Of a DNA stretch of 64,000 nt, positions 36,904 through 46,959 are shown piece by piece. The notes under the pieces are model-generated. The model saw nothing but the letters and a program-made list of their open reading frames with translations. It was not told the DNA's origin and ran no database searches. The translations under genes were made by a program, and so were the position numbers. Positions within the stretch are counted from its first letter, which is position 1. Each line of letters opens with the position of its first letter. The DNA comes from Amycolatopsis camponoti (lineage in GTDB: Bacteria; Actinomycetota; Actinomycetes; Mycobacteriales; Pseudonocardiaceae): assembly GCF_902497555.1 (NCBI RefSeq), contig NZ_CABVGP010000001.1:744001-808000 (forward strand), read 5' to 3'.

Positions 36904-38085
36904 CTAGTCCGCGACACCGAGAATCGTGTGCAGCAACGCCGTCAGTTCGGCCTCGAAGTTGGGCCTGGCTGCCAGTCGGCGGGTTCGGGCCAGGTCGTTC
37001 GCGATGGTCAGCGCCGCGTGGACCGTGATCTTCGCTTCTCGCGGGGGCAACTCGGGTCGCACCGACGAAAGCAGCGTCACCCACTGGGCGACGTAGTCCC
37101 GCTGCACGCGCAGCAGATCGGCCTTGTCGCGATCGGGCATCGTCACCCGGTCTGCCGAGAACGACACCAGCAGCTCCGGCGTGTGCAGGATCGTGTGTAC
37201 GTACGACGCCGCCAGCCGCCGCAGGGCGGAAAGCTCGTCGGACGTCTGCAGGGCTCGTTCGGCCGCCAGTGCCAGGCGATCGGCCGCGCGGTGGCCGATC
37301 GCCACCATCAAAGCCGCCTTGCTCGGGAAGTGGCGGTAGACGCTCGGGCCCGCGATGCCCGTCGCCGCGCCGATGTCCTCCATGCTCACGTCGTGGAAGC
37401 CTCGCTGGGCGAACAGCCCCGTTGCCGCCGCCAGGACCTGTTCGCGGCGAGAAGGTGTGCCCAAGCTCAGTGTCGAAGAAGGCGATAGTTGGGACGGCGA
37501 AGGGAGTGTGGCGTTGAGCACACCGAGGGCCAATTCGACCAGCAGTGCAGCGAACCGGCGGCGCGCCACCGACGTGTGGTGGACGCTCACGCTGCCGAAC
37601 ACCGACAGCGCCGCCCAGCAGAGCAATTCGGCGTCCTCGGCGGGCAAGTCCGGGCGTCGAGTCATCAGCGCTTTCGACCACGTCGTCAGCGCCAGCGTCG
37701 AACGGCGGGCGATCTCGCGCTGGTCCTCCTTCGGGAGATGACGTCCCTCCCAGCGCCACAGTGCCGCGATCTCCCGGCGCTCGACGGCCTGCGTCGCGAG
37801 CCGGCCGAGGAGGGATTCCAGCTGGTCAGCGGGCGAAACCGAGTCCGACAGGGCCTCCGCTGTCGCCGCCTCGAGGTCCTCGAAGCCGCTTAGTACGACG
37901 TAAGCCAGGATCGCCTGCTTGTCCGCGAAGTGCCGATAGATCGCCGGGCCGGTGACGCCCGCCGCGTCCGCTATGTCCTTGATGCCGACTCCGGGGAAGC
38001 CGCGGGCGCGGAACAGCTCCGCTGCCACCGCGGCCAGCTGGGCCTTGCGGTCGCGGGGGCGCGCACTACGTACGGAGTCGGTCAT
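36904..38085 (-). CDS. Double TetR/AcrR-family regulator
   Basis: 393 residues made of two fused TetR units. The first helix-turn-helix is AAELFRARGFPGVGIKDIAD followed by PAIYRHFADKQAI (about 18-60); the second is ATGLFAQRGFHDVSMEDIGA followed by PSVYRHFPSKAAL (about 215-255). Each is followed by a helical ligand domain. The ATG at 38085 is used because the residues before it show no family similarity. It is transcribed divergently from the fadA-fadB pair with a 12-bp palindrome between, so it likely represses beta-oxidation in the absence of acyl-CoA. As a fused pair it could bind DNA as a pseudo-dimer. Confidence 0.85.
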   Translation of the reverse strand: MTDSVRSARPRDRKAQLAAVAAELFRARGFPGVGIKDIADAAGVTGPAIYRHFADKQAILAYVVLSGFEDLEAATAEALSDSVSPADQLESLLGRLATQAVERREIAALWRWEGRHLPKEDQREIARRSTLALTTWSKALMTRRPDLPAEDAELLCWAALSVFGSVSVHHTSVARRRFAALLVELALGVLNATLPSPSQLSPSSTLSLGTPSRREQVLAAATGLFAQRGFHDVSMEDIGAATGIAGPSVYRHFPSKAALMVAIGHRAADRLALAAERALQTSDELSALRRLAASYVHTILHTPELLVSFSADRVTMPDRDKADLLRVQRDYVAQWVTLLSSVRPELPPREAKITVHAALTIANDLARTRRLAARPNFEAELTALLHTILGVAD

Positions 38086-38156
38086 GGTGAGTCGACGATA
38101 GCGGCTAACAGCACACCCGCAACCCATTGACACCATGGGGTTATCCGACGATATGT

Positions 38157-38168
38157 TAATGGCCATTA
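38157..38168. promoter_or_regulatory. Operator-like palindrome in the TetR/fadA intergenic region
   Basis: Perfect 12-bp palindrome TAATGGCCATTA between the divergent double-TetR and thiolase genes, 67 bases from the thiolase start. Probable binding site of the TetR protein. Confidence 0.6.
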
Positions 38169-38234
38169 GCGCTACTGGTCGGTATCATCGGCCACGGTAC
38201 GAAGACGTCCCACCCGCTCGCGAGGAGTTGTTCT

Positions 38235-39446
38235 GTGAGTAGCGAGGCCTACATCTACGAGGCGATCCGCACGCCTCGCGGCAAGAACAAGGGCGGTGCC
38301 CTGCACGGCACCAAGCCGGTCGACCTGGTGGTCGGCCTGATCAACGAACTCAAGGTCCGCCACCCGAACCTCGACCCCGCGGTGATCGACGACGTCGTAC
38401 TCGGCGTCGTCTCCCCGGTCGGCGAGCAGGGCGCCGTCATCGCGCGCACCGCCGCGCTGAACGCGGGCCTGCCCGAGACCGTCGCGGGTGTGCAGCTCAA
38501 CCGCTTCTGCGCCTCCGGCCTGGAGGCCACCAACACCGCCGCGCAGAAGGTCCGTTCCGGCTGGGACAACCTGATCATCGCCGGCGGCGTCGAGTCGATG
38601 TCGCGCGTGCCGATGGGCTCCGACGGCGGCGCGCTCTTCATGGACCCGGCCACCGCGTACGACAACTACATCGTCCCGCAGGGCACCGGCGCCGACCTGA
38701 TCGCGACCATCGAGGGCTTCTCCCGCGAGGACGTCGACCGCTGGGCCGTCCGCTCGCAGGACCGCGCCGAAGCGGCCTGGTCCGGCGGCTACTTCGCCAA
38801 GTCCGTCGTCCCGGTCAAGGACATCAACGGCGTGACCGTCCTGGACCACGACGAGCACCGCCGCCCCGGCTCCACCGTCGAGAGCCTCGGCAAGCTCAAG
38901 CCCGCCTTCGCCGGCATCGGCGAGCTCGGCGGCTTCGACGCCGTCGCGCTGCAGAAGTACCACTCGGTCGAGCGCATCAACCACGTCCACACCGGCGGCA
39001 ACTCCTCCGGCATCGTCGACGGCGCCGCGCTGGTGCTGGTCGGCTCCGAGCAGATCGGCAAGACCTTCGGGTTGACGCCGCGCGCCCGGATCGTGGCCAC
39101 CGCGTCGATCGGCTCCGAGCCGACGATCATGCTCACCGGCCCCACGCCGGCCACCGAAAAGGTCTTGAAGACCGCGGGCCTCAAGCCCGAGGACATCGAC
39201 CTGTGGGAGCTCAACGAGGCGTTCGCGTCCGTCGTGCTCAAGTGGATCAAGGACCTGCACCTCGACGAGGAGAAGGTCAACGTCAACGGCGGCGCGATCG
39301 CCATGGGCCACCCGCTCGGCGCCACCGGCGCGATGCTGGTCGGCACCGTGGTCGACGAGCTCGAACGCCGCCAGGCGCGCCGCGCCCTGGTGACCCTGTG
39401 CATCGGCGGCGGCATGGGCGTCGCGACCATCATCGAGCGGGTGTGA
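38235..39446 (+). CDS. fadA: Acetyl-CoA acyltransferase (3-ketoacyl-CoA thiolase)
   Basis: 403 residues, a complete thiolase. The nucleophile Cys is in [12 protein letters not shown] (about residue 93), the His in [15 protein letters not shown] and the second Cys in [11 protein letters not shown]. It cleaves 3-ketoacyl-CoA to acetyl-CoA and a shortened acyl-CoA. The GTG at 38235 has AGGAG upstream. The next gene, the hydratase/dehydrogenase, starts eight bases after the stop, so the two form the fatty-acid oxidation FadA-FadB complex. Divergent from the double TetR regulator. Confidence 0.93.
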   Translation: MSSEAYIYEAIRTPRGKNKGGALHGTKPVDLVVGLINELKVRHPNLDPAVIDDVVLGVVSPVGEQGAVIARTAALNAGLPETVAGVQLNRFCASGLEATNTAAQKVRSGWDNLIIAGGVESMSRVPMGSDGGALFMDPATAYDNYIVPQGTGADLIATIEGFSREDVDRWAVRSQDRAEAAWSGGYFAKSVVPVKDINGVTVLDHDEHRRPGSTVESLGKLKPAFAGIGELGGFDAVALQKYHSVERINHVHTGGNSSGIVDGAALVLVGSEQIGKTFGLTPRARIVATASIGSEPTIMLTGPTPATEKVLKTAGLKPEDIDLWELNEAFASVVLKWIKDLHLDEEKVNVNGGAIAMGHPLGATGAMLVGTVVDELERRQARRALVTLCIGGGMGVATIIERV

Positions 39447-39454
39447 GGACCACA

Positions 39455-41626
39455 ATGGCCGAGAGCAAGACCATCCGCTGGGAGCAGGACTCCGACGGCA
39501 TCGTCACGCTGACCCTGGACGACCCGAACCAGTCGGCGAACACGATGAACGCCGCCTTCCGCGAGTCTCTGGGTGTCACGGTCGACCGGCTGGAGGCCGA
39601 GAAGGACTCCATCACCGGCGTCGTCATCACGTCCGCGAAGAAGACCTTCTTCGCGGGTGGCGACCTGAACGACCTCATCCAGGCCAAGCCGGAGAACGCG
39701 GTCGAGCTGACCGAGGGCAGCACCCTGATGAAGGGGCAGATGCGCCGCATCGAGCAGCTCGGCAAGCCGGTCGTCGCGGCGATCAACGGCGCCGCGCTCG
39801 GCGGTGGCCTCGAGATCGCGCTGGCGACGCACCACCGCATCGCCGCCGACGTCAAGGGCAGTCAGATCGGCCTGCCCGAGGTGACGCTGGGCCTGCTGCC
39901 CGGCGGCGGCGGTGTCGTGCGCACTGTCCGATTGCTGGGTATCCAGAGCGCGCTGCTGAACGTCCTGCTGCAGGGCCAGCGCCACCGCCCGCGCAAGGCG
40001 CTGGAACTGGGCCTGGTGCACGAGGTCGTCGACACCGTCGAGGAACTCGTCCCCGCCGCGAAGGCGTGGATCAAGGCGAACCCCGAGGGCGGCGTCCAGC
40101 CGTGGGACGTCAAGGGCTACAAGATCCCCGGCGGTACGCCGTCGAACCCGAGCTTCGCGGCCAACCTCCCGGCGTTCCCGGCGAACCTGCGCAAGCAGAT
40201 CAAGGGCGCGAACATGCCGGCGCCGCGGGCGATCCTGGCCGCCGCGATCGAGGGCGCGCAGGTCGACTTCGACACCGCGATCCTCATCGAGACGCGCTAC
40301 TTCATCCACCTCGCCACCGGCCAGGTCTCGAAGAACATGACGAAGGCGTTCTTCTTCGACCTGCAGACCATCAACTCGGGTGGTTCGCGGCCGGACGGCT
40401 TCGAGAAGTACACCGCTCGCAAGGTGGGCGTGCTGGGCGCGGGCATGATGGGCGCGGCGATCGCGTACGTGTCGGCGAAGGCCGGCATCGACGTCGTCCT
40501 CAAGGACGTCTCGCAGGAGGCGGCTGAGAAGGGCAAGGGCTACGCGGCCAAGCTCGAGCAGAAAGCTCTTTCGCGCGGCAAGACCACGCAGGAGAAGTCG
40601 GACGCGCTGCTGGCGAAGATCACGCCGACCGCCGACCCGGCCGACTTCGCGGGCGTCGACTTCGTCATCGAGGCCGTGTTCGAGAGCGTCGAGCTGAAGC
40701 ACAAGGTGTTCGGCGAGATCGAGAGCGTCGTCAACGCCGACGCGGTGCTGGGCTCCAACACCTCGACGCTGCCGATCACCACCCTCGCCGAGGGCGTGCA
40801 GCGCACCGAGGACTTCATCGGGATCCACTTCTTCTCGCCGGTGGACAAGATGCCGCTGGTCGAGATCATCTGCGGTGAGAAGACGTCGCCGGCGACGCTG
40901 GCGAAGGTCTTCGACTACACGCTGCAGATCAAGAAGACCCCGATCGTCGTCAACGACAGCCGCGGCTTCTTCACCTCGCGCGTGATCGGGACGTTCATCA
41001 ACGAGGCCGTCGCCGCGCTGGGCGAGGGCGTCGAGCCGGCGTCGATCGAGCAGGCGGGTTCGCAGGCCGGCTACCCGGCGCCGCCGCTGCAGCTGATGGA
41101 CGAGCTGACGCTGACCTTACCGCGTAAGATCCGCAAGGAGACGCGCGAAGCGATCGAGGCCGCGGGCGGCACGTGGAAGGCACACGCGTCGGAAGGCGTC
41201 ATCGACCGGATGGTCGAGGAGTTCGACCGCAAGGGCCGCTCGACGGGCGCGGGCTTCTACGAGTACGGCGAGGACGGCAAGCGGACCGGGCTGTGGCCGG
41301 GGCTGCGCGACGCGTTCAAGTCCGGCTCGGCGGAGGTGCCGTTCGAGGACCTCAAGGAGCGGATGCTGTTCGCCGAGGCGCTCGAGACGGTGAAGTGCTT
41401 CGACGAGGGCGTGCTGACGTCGGTGGCGGACGCCAACATCGGCTCCATCTTCGGTATCGGCTTCCCGGCGTGGACCGGTGGTGTCATCCAGTACATCAAC
41501 CAGTACGAGGGTGGCCTACAGGGCTTCGTCGACCGGTCCCGTGAACTGGCTGCGCGGTACGGCGATCACTTCGAGCCGCCTGCTTCGCTCGTGGAGAAGG
41601 CCGCGAAGGGCGAGATCTACGAATAA
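39455..41626 (+). CDS. fadB: 3-hydroxyacyl-CoA dehydrogenase / enoyl-CoA hydratase multifunctional protein
   Basis: 723 residues. The N-terminal crotonase domain has the oxyanion loop AALGGGLEIALATHHR and the glutamates of GLPEVTLGLLPGGGG. The dehydrogenase domain starts at about 318 with VGVLGAGMMGAAIAYV, has the catalytic His in IGIHFFSPVDKMPLVEII, and is followed by two C-terminal helical domains. It carries out hydration and NAD-dependent oxidation in beta-oxidation and works with the preceding thiolase. The ATG at 39455 is used; upstream codons in this frame are shadows of the thiolase. A terminator hairpin follows. Confidence 0.94.
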   Translation: MAESKTIRWEQDSDGIVTLTLDDPNQSANTMNAAFRESLGVTVDRLEAEKDSITGVVITSAKKTFFAGGDLNDLIQAKPENAVELTEGSTLMKGQMRRIEQLGKPVVAAINGAALGGGLEIALATHHRIAADVKGSQIGLPEVTLGLLPGGGGVVRTVRLLGIQSALLNVLLQGQRHRPRKALELGLVHEVVDTVEELVPAAKAWIKANPEGGVQPWDVKGYKIPGGTPSNPSFAANLPAFPANLRKQIKGANMPAPRAILAAAIEGAQVDFDTAILIETRYFIHLATGQVSKNMTKAFFFDLQTINSGGSRPDGFEKYTARKVGVLGAGMMGAAIAYVSAKAGIDVVLKDVSQEAAEKGKGYAAKLEQKALSRGKTTQEKSDALLAKITPTADPADFAGVDFVIEAVFESVELKHKVFGEIESVVNADAVLGSNTSTLPITTLAEGVQRTEDFIGIHFFSPVDKMPLVEIICGEKTSPATLAKVFDYTLQIKKTPIVVNDSRGFFTSRVIGTFINEAVAALGEGVEPASIEQAGSQAGYPAPPLQLMDELTLTLPRKIRKETREAIEAAGGTWKAHASEGVIDRMVEEFDRKGRSTGAGFYEYGEDGKRTGLWPGLRDAFKSGSAEVPFEDLKERMLFAEALETVKCFDEGVLTSVADANIGSIFGIGFPAWTGGVIQYINQYEGGLQGFVDRSRELAARYGDHFEPPASLVEKAAKGEIYE

Positions 41627-41634
41627 GCGCTGAA

Positions 41635-41670
41635 CGTCGAAGGCCGTCACTCCGGTGGCGGCCTTCGACG
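41635..41670 (+). terminator. Terminator after fadB
   Basis: Perfect 12-bp stem CGTCGAAGGCCG / CGGCCTTCGACG around a 12-nt loop, starting nine bases after the fadB stop and followed by a T-rich run. Confidence 0.8.
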
Positions 41671-41732
41671 TGTCCGTCTGTTTGTCCGCTTTTGTTCGCC
41701 GCGAAGCCAACAAAGCGGGTTAATCTCCGCCC

Positions 41733-44066
41733 ATGCGCCGTCCCGTCACGGTGGCACTGGCCGCCGCCTTGTTCGCCTCAGCTTTGACAACGATGTCAGC
41801 CGCCGCTGATCTGAGCCCCGCCGACTTTGTCGATCCGCTGATCGGTTCGGCCGGGGACGGGAACACCTATCCCGGCGCCACCGCGCCCTTCGGCATGCTC
41901 TCCTGGAGCCCGACCAGCACGCGCGGGGACCAGACGAGCACTGGCGCCGCCAACGGCTACCAGTACGACACCACCCGCGTCCGCGGCTTCGCGTTAACGC
42001 ATGTTAACGGCGCCGGCTGCAATCCCGGCGCCGCGGGTGACGTGCCCATCCTGCCCTTCGCCGGCGACGTCACCTCCTCGCCGACCGCCGACACCACCGA
42101 CGCCGTCTACGCGAGCAACTTCAGCCACGCCGACGAAGCAGCGTCGCCGGGGCGGTACCGTCTCGGCCTGGCCAACGCCGTGACGACCGATGTCGCGACC
42201 ACCGAACGCACCGCGATCGGCACCCTGCAGTACCCCGCGGACAAGCCCGCCAACCTGCTCTTCCGGACGTCGAACTCCCTCAACGGCAGCGAGGACGCCG
42301 AGACCCACATCGACGCGCAGCACGGCAAGGTCACCGGGTCCGTCCTCACCGGCGCCTTCTGCGGCCGTCGCGCGAACGGCGGCGTCAACAACCGCAAGTC
42401 CTACTACCGCCTGTACTTCACGGCGCAGTTCGACCGGCCCGTCACCGGCACCGGGACGTGGAAGGACGCGACCCTGCAGCCCGGCGGCACTGACCAGACC
42501 GGCGGCGAGGGCTACGCGACCGGCAAGGACCGCGCCGGACGTGGCTCCGGCGGCTACGTCACCTTCGCGCCCGGCAGCAAGGTCACCCTGCGGATCGCGA
42601 TCTCCTACGTCTCGCTCGAAGGCGCGGAACGCAACCTCCGCGCCGAGCAACCGGCCAGGTCCACTGTGGACAGCATCGCGAACAAGACCAAGCAGGCTTG
42701 GAACGCCGAACTGAGCCGCGTCGATGTTCAAGGCGGCACCGCCAACCAGCGGATCGTCTTCACGACCGCGCTTTACCACGGCCTACAGCAGCCCAACCTC
42801 GTCAGCGACGTCGACGGTCAGTACCTGGGGATGGACCGGAAGCCCCACCGCGTCGAACGCGGGAAGGACGCGCAGTACTCGAACTTCTCCGGCTGGGACC
42901 AGTACCGCGCACAGATCCAGCTGCTCGCGCTGCTCGAACCGCGCGTCGCCGGGAACTTCGCGCAGTCGCTCTACAACTACGCGAAGCAGAACGACGGCGT
43001 CTGGGACCGCTGGGTGCACGTCAACGGCGCGACGCACGTCATGACCGGCGACCCGTCGGCGGCGACGATCGCGACCTTCTACGCGATGGGCGTCCGCAAC
43101 TTCGACTACCGCGGCGCGTTCGACTCGCTGCACAAGCAGGCGACGGTCCCGCGTCCGGAGGGGCTGCAGGACGGCGGCTGTCCCGGGCAGTGCGTCGGCC
43201 AGCGCCCTAACCTCGCGCAGTACCTTACGTCGTACTACGCGCCCAACGACGTCTGCCACTGCTGGGGCGGCGCGGCCGAGACGCTGGAAGACGCGGTCGC
43301 CGACTCCGCAATCGGACATTTCGCGGAGCAGCTCGGCCGCACTCGCGAAGCCGCGGAGATGCGCGCCCGAGGGGCTTACTGGCTGAATGTGTTCAACCCG
43401 GAGACCGGGTACATGCAGGCCCGGAACGTCGACGGTGGCTGGGTGACGCCGTTCGACCCGGCGAGCGACCGCGGCTTCGCCCAGGGCAGTGCGGCCGCCT
43501 ACACCTGGATGGTCCCGCAGGACGTCTCCGGCCTCGCCGACGCGATGGGCGGCAAAACCGCCGCGGTCACCCGGCTCGACGGCTTCTTCCACGACGCGAA
43601 CGGCAACTGGCAGCTCAAGGGCGGCGGCCCGCTCAAGTACGACCCGACCAACGAGCCCGACATCCACGCGCCGTGGCTGTACAACGAACTCGGGCAGCCG
43701 TGGAAAACGCAGGAAACCGTGCGGCAGCTGGTGAACTCCGTCTACACGACCGGACCGTCGGGGCTGCCCGGCAACGACGACCTCGGCACGATGTCCGCCT
43801 GGTACGTCTTCGCCGCGCTCGGCATCTACCCGCGGACACCGGGTTCGGGTGACCTGCTGCTCTCGAGCCCGCTGTTCCCGAGCGCGGTGATCCGGCCGGC
43901 GGGTGGCGCGCCGATCCGGATCACGACGTCGGGCAGCGGAAAGTACGTCCAGGACGTCCGCCGTGGAGGCAAGCCGCAGCGCGACTGGAAGGTCGACGCC
44001 TCGTTCCTGCGCGGCGGAAGCCTGGACTTCCGCCTGTCCGAGACGCCGACCACCTGGGGGAGCTGA
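41733..44066 (+). CDS. Secreted glycoside hydrolase family 92 (alpha-mannosidase)
   Basis: 777 residues. The N-terminal Sec signal MRRPVTVALAAALFASALTT ends near Ala-Ala-Asp at about 25. The GH92 opening is diagnostic: DFVDPLIGSAGDGNTYPGATAPFGMLSWSP, with GYQYDTTRVRGFALTHVNG after it. The central and C-terminal parts carry further family motifs (GWDQYRAQIQLLALLEP, GNDDLGTMSAWYVFAALGIYP; the conserved acidic residues there are catalytic and calcium-binding in the family). It removes terminal mannose, usually alpha-1,2-linked, outside the cell. Hairpins on both sides make it a single transcription unit. Confidence 0.92.
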   Translation: MRRPVTVALAAALFASALTTMSAAADLSPADFVDPLIGSAGDGNTYPGATAPFGMLSWSPTSTRGDQTSTGAANGYQYDTTRVRGFALTHVNGAGCNPGAAGDVPILPFAGDVTSSPTADTTDAVYASNFSHADEAASPGRYRLGLANAVTTDVATTERTAIGTLQYPADKPANLLFRTSNSLNGSEDAETHIDAQHGKVTGSVLTGAFCGRRANGGVNNRKSYYRLYFTAQFDRPVTGTGTWKDATLQPGGTDQTGGEGYATGKDRAGRGSGGYVTFAPGSKVTLRIAISYVSLEGAERNLRAEQPARSTVDSIANKTKQAWNAELSRVDVQGGTANQRIVFTTALYHGLQQPNLVSDVDGQYLGMDRKPHRVERGKDAQYSNFSGWDQYRAQIQLLALLEPRVAGNFAQSLYNYAKQNDGVWDRWVHVNGATHVMTGDPSAATIATFYAMGVRNFDYRGAFDSLHKQATVPRPEGLQDGGCPGQCVGQRPNLAQYLTSYYAPNDVCHCWGGAAETLEDAVADSAIGHFAEQLGRTREAAEMRARGAYWLNVFNPETGYMQARNVDGGWVTPFDPASDRGFAQGSAAAYTWMVPQDVSGLADAMGGKTAAVTRLDGFFHDANGNWQLKGGGPLKYDPTNEPDIHAPWLYNELGQPWKTQETVRQLVNSVYTTGPSGLPGNDDLGTMSAWYVFAALGIYPRTPGSGDLLLSSPLFPSAVIRPAGGAPIRITTSGSGKYVQDVRRGGKPQRDWKVDASFLRGGSLDFRLSETPTTWGS

Positions 44067-44075
44067 ATGCCGTAA

Positions 44076-44105
44076 AGGGCACCTTCATGGCGGTGAAGGT
44101 GCCCT
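44076..44105. terminator. Terminator between GH92 and MMPL genes
   Basis: Perfect 12-bp stem AGGGCACCTTCA / TGAAGGTGCCCT with a 6-nt loop, between convergent gene ends. Probably bidirectional. Confidence 0.8.
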
Positions 44106-44116
44106 CCGGCGGCAAT

Positions 44117-46174
44117 TCAGGAGCGCGGCTCCAGCGCGACGTGCGGTAGCCGGCGATCCAGCCACCGCGGCAGCCACCACGCGCGTTCTCCGAGCAGCCG
44201 CATGATCGCCGGGACCAGCAGGCACCGGATCACCAACGCGTCCAGCAGCACCGCGACCGCCAGGCCGAGGCCGAACTGCGCCAGCATCCGCGACGGGTCC
44301 AGCAGGAACGCGCCGAACACCAGCACCATGATCGCGCCGGCCGCGGTGATCACACCGCCGGTCGACGCGAGACCTTCGCGTACCGCGAGCGACGCGTCGC
44401 CGGTGCGCCGCCACTCCTCGTGCATGCGCGACACCAGGAACACCTCGTAGTCCATCGACAGCCCGAACACGATCGCGAAGATCATCACCGGCACGAACGC
44501 CTCGATCGGGCCGGGCTGCGCGCCGAACCAGCCGTCGCCGAACACCAGTGTCATGACACCCAGCGAAGCGCCGATGCTCAGCAGGTTCAGCAGCGCGGCC
44601 TTGAGCGGGATGAGGATCGAGCGGAACACGACCATCAGCAGCAGCGCGGACAGCCCGACGACGACCAGCACGAACAGCGGCAGCCGGTCGGCGACGGCGC
44701 CGGCGAAGTCCGTCGCGGCCGCGACCGAACCGCCGACCAGGTAGTGGCCCGGCAGCGTCGGCAGGACGTCGGCGCGCAGGCGCGTCACCAGCTCGGCGGT
44801 CGCCGCGTCCTGGGGTGACGTCGTCGGGAACGCGAGGACGGTACCGTTAACCGGCGCTAACACGCGCGCGACTCCGGGCGTCGAGGCCAGCTTCTGCTGC
44901 AGCGCGACGGGGTCGCCGTCCTCGGTGACGATCGCGAGCGGTCCACTGAAGCCCGGCCCGAAGCCCTCGGCCAGCAGGTCGTACGCCTGCCGCGTCGTCG
45001 AGCCGGCCGGGTCGGTGCTCGCGTCGGCGAACCCGAGCCGCATGCCCGCGGCCGGGATGGACAGCCCGACGAGGAGAACCAGGCCGATCGCGAGCGGCGC
45101 CAGCGGACGCCGCTGGACGCCGTCGGCGAGCCGTCGCCACCGGCGGCCGTGCTCACGGCGGACGGCGTGCTTGCGGATGCCGCGTTCGAGCCGCTGGCCG
45201 AACAGCGAGAGCAACGCGGGCAGGAGCGTCACGGACGCGAGCATCGTCATCAACACGGTGAGCGCGACGGCCAGCGCCACCCCGCGCAGGCCACCCAGCC
45301 CGAGCGCGAGCAGGCCGAGCAGCGCGATGATCACCGTCGTCCCGGCGAACAGGACCGAGCGGCCGGCGGTGTCGAGCGCCCGCCGCCCGGCCGTGTCACG
45401 GTCGTGGCCGGCGAGGATCTCGGTGCGGTAGCGGGAAAAGATCAGCAGTGCGTAGTCGACGCCGACGCCGAACCCGACGAGCATCATCAGCGGCGAGGTG
45501 TAGCTCGCGATGTCGACGTAGTGCGAGACGACCGTGATCACGCCGAGCGTGCTGCCGACGGCGAACACCGCGGTGAGCACCGGCAGCCCGGCCGCGAGCA
45601 GCGACCGGAACAGGAACACGAGGATGACCAGCGCGGCGAGCAGCCCGACGCCTTCCGCGGGGCCACCACCTTCCGAGATGCGCTCGATCGGGTCACCGGC
45701 CAGCGCCACCTCGACGGGGCCGGCCTGCTTCGCCGTGTCGGCGAACTTCACGATGTCGTCGTACGGGAGGTCGGTCGAGGCCGCGTCGAAGGTGACGGTC
45801 GCGTAGCCGATCCGGCCGTCGGCCGACAGCGTCTCGAACGGCCCGGTCACCGACCGCACGTGCGGCTGCAATCGGACATTTCCCAGAGCGTTTTCGACCG
45901 CGGCACGCTGCGTCGCGAGCCCGTTGTCCTCCTTGAACACGATCTGCGCGCTCGCGCCGGACTGCGCGGTGTTCTTCAGGAGGTCGACGACCTGCTGGGA
46001 CTCGGTGCCCGGCAGCGAGTTGTCGTCGTGGAACGCGCTGCCAGTGAGGCGGGAGGTGACCGTGACGCCGATGAGGACCAGCGCCCAGAGTGCGACGGCG
46101 AGCCACCGGTGGCGCTGCGCCCAGCCGGCCACGCGGGCCAGCGTTCCCCCGGTGGGGCGAGTGATGGTGTCCAT
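44117..46174 (-). CDS. MMPL-family (RND-like) transporter
   Basis: 685 residues. Two halves each have a large periplasmic loop and a membrane bundle (first helix RWLAVALWALVLIGVTVTS). Family motifs include MMLVGFGVGVDYALLIFSRYRTE in the first half and VIFAIVFGLSMDYEVFLVSRMHEEW in the second, with the proton-relay Asp-Tyr pairs typical of MMPL proteins. Likely exports a lipid or other hydrophobic compound using proton motive force. The ATG at 46174 is preferred; earlier in-frame codons lack family similarity. It lies 79 bases downstream of a two-component pair on the same strand and may be its target. Confidence 0.88.
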   Translation of the reverse strand: MDTITRPTGGTLARVAGWAQRHRWLAVALWALVLIGVTVTSRLTGSAFHDDNSLPGTESQQVVDLLKNTAQSGASAQIVFKEDNGLATQRAAVENALGNVRLQPHVRSVTGPFETLSADGRIGYATVTFDAASTDLPYDDIVKFADTAKQAGPVEVALAGDPIERISEGGGPAEGVGLLAALVILVFLFRSLLAAGLPVLTAVFAVGSTLGVITVVSHYVDIASYTSPLMMLVGFGVGVDYALLIFSRYRTEILAGHDRDTAGRRALDTAGRSVLFAGTTVIIALLGLLALGLGGLRGVALAVALTVLMTMLASVTLLPALLSLFGQRLERGIRKHAVRREHGRRWRRLADGVQRRPLAPLAIGLVLLVGLSIPAAGMRLGFADASTDPAGSTTRQAYDLLAEGFGPGFSGPLAIVTEDGDPVALQQKLASTPGVARVLAPVNGTVLAFPTTSPQDAATAELVTRLRADVLPTLPGHYLVGGSVAAATDFAGAVADRLPLFVLVVVGLSALLLMVVFRSILIPLKAALLNLLSIGASLGVMTLVFGDGWFGAQPGPIEAFVPVMIFAIVFGLSMDYEVFLVSRMHEEWRRTGDASLAVREGLASTGGVITAAGAIMVLVFGAFLLDPSRMLAQFGLGLAVAVLLDALVIRCLLVPAIMRLLGERAWWLPRWLDRRLPHVALEPRS

Positions 46175-46253
46175 GGGGGACAAGGATTCGCCGCGGGGGC
46201 ACTGCTTCGCGTCGAGCGGCGGAGGACACTTGACGTGCTCCCGGCGGTGTCCC

Positions 46254-46952
46254 TTAAGGCGATTCCCGTACACCCGGGGGAGTACGGCTAGGGGTGAGCC
46301 ACCTCGGCGTCACCGCGCCGGACTCGTAGGCGAGGACGACGAGCTGCGCGCGGTCGCGCATGCCGGTCTTCGTCATGATGCGGCTGACGTGCGTCTTCGC
46401 CGTCGCGGGACTGAGCGTGAGTTCGCGCGCGATCTCGTCGTTGGACAAGCCGGCCGCGACCAGGGAAAGCACCTCGCGTTCGCGGTCGGTGAGCCGGTCC
46501 AGCGCCGGAGCCGCCGACGGGCGCGTGACGCGCGCGGCGAACTCCGAGATCAGCCGCCGCGTGATCGACGGCGCCAGCAGCGCGTCGCCGCGGGCGACCA
46601 CGCGCACGGCGTGGATCAGCTCTTCGGGCTCGGTGTCCTTGACCAGGAACCCGCTCGCGCCCGCGCGCAGGGCGCCGTAGACGTCTTCGTCGAGGTCGAA
46701 CGTTGTAAGAATGACGACCTTACTGTGTACGGCAGGGTCTTCGAGCAGGTGCCGCGTGGCGGCGAGGCCGTCGAGCACCGGCATCCGGATGTCCATCAGC
46801 ACGACGTCCGGGCGGTGGTCGTGCGCCGCTTGCAGGGCTTCGCGGCCGTCAGCGGCTTCCGCGACGACGTCGATGTCGTCCTCACCGTCCAAAATGGACC
46901 GGAAGCCGGCACGGACCAGCCGCTGGTCGTCGACGAGCAGGACCCGGATCAT
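46254..46952 (-). CDS. NarL/LuxR-family response regulator
   Basis: 232 residues. The receiver domain opens with IRVLLVDDQRLVRAGFRSIL and has the phosphoacceptor Asp in DVVLMDIRMPVLDG and the Lys in FLVKDTEPEEL. The C-terminal LuxR helix-turn-helix is LTDREREVLSLVAAGLSNDEIA. It begins seven bases after the stop of the histidine kinase, so they are a cognate pair. Confidence 0.93.
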   Translation of the reverse strand: MIRVLLVDDQRLVRAGFRSILDGEDDIDVVAEAADGREALQAAHDHRPDVVLMDIRMPVLDGLAATRHLLEDPAVHSKVVILTTFDLDEDVYGALRAGASGFLVKDTEPEELIHAVRVVARGDALLAPSITRRLISEFAARVTRPSAAPALDRLTDREREVLSLVAAGLSNDEIARELTLSPATAKTHVSRIMTKTGMRDRAQLVVLAYESGAVTPRWLTPSRTPPGVRESP

Positions 46953-46959
46953 CGGCCCA

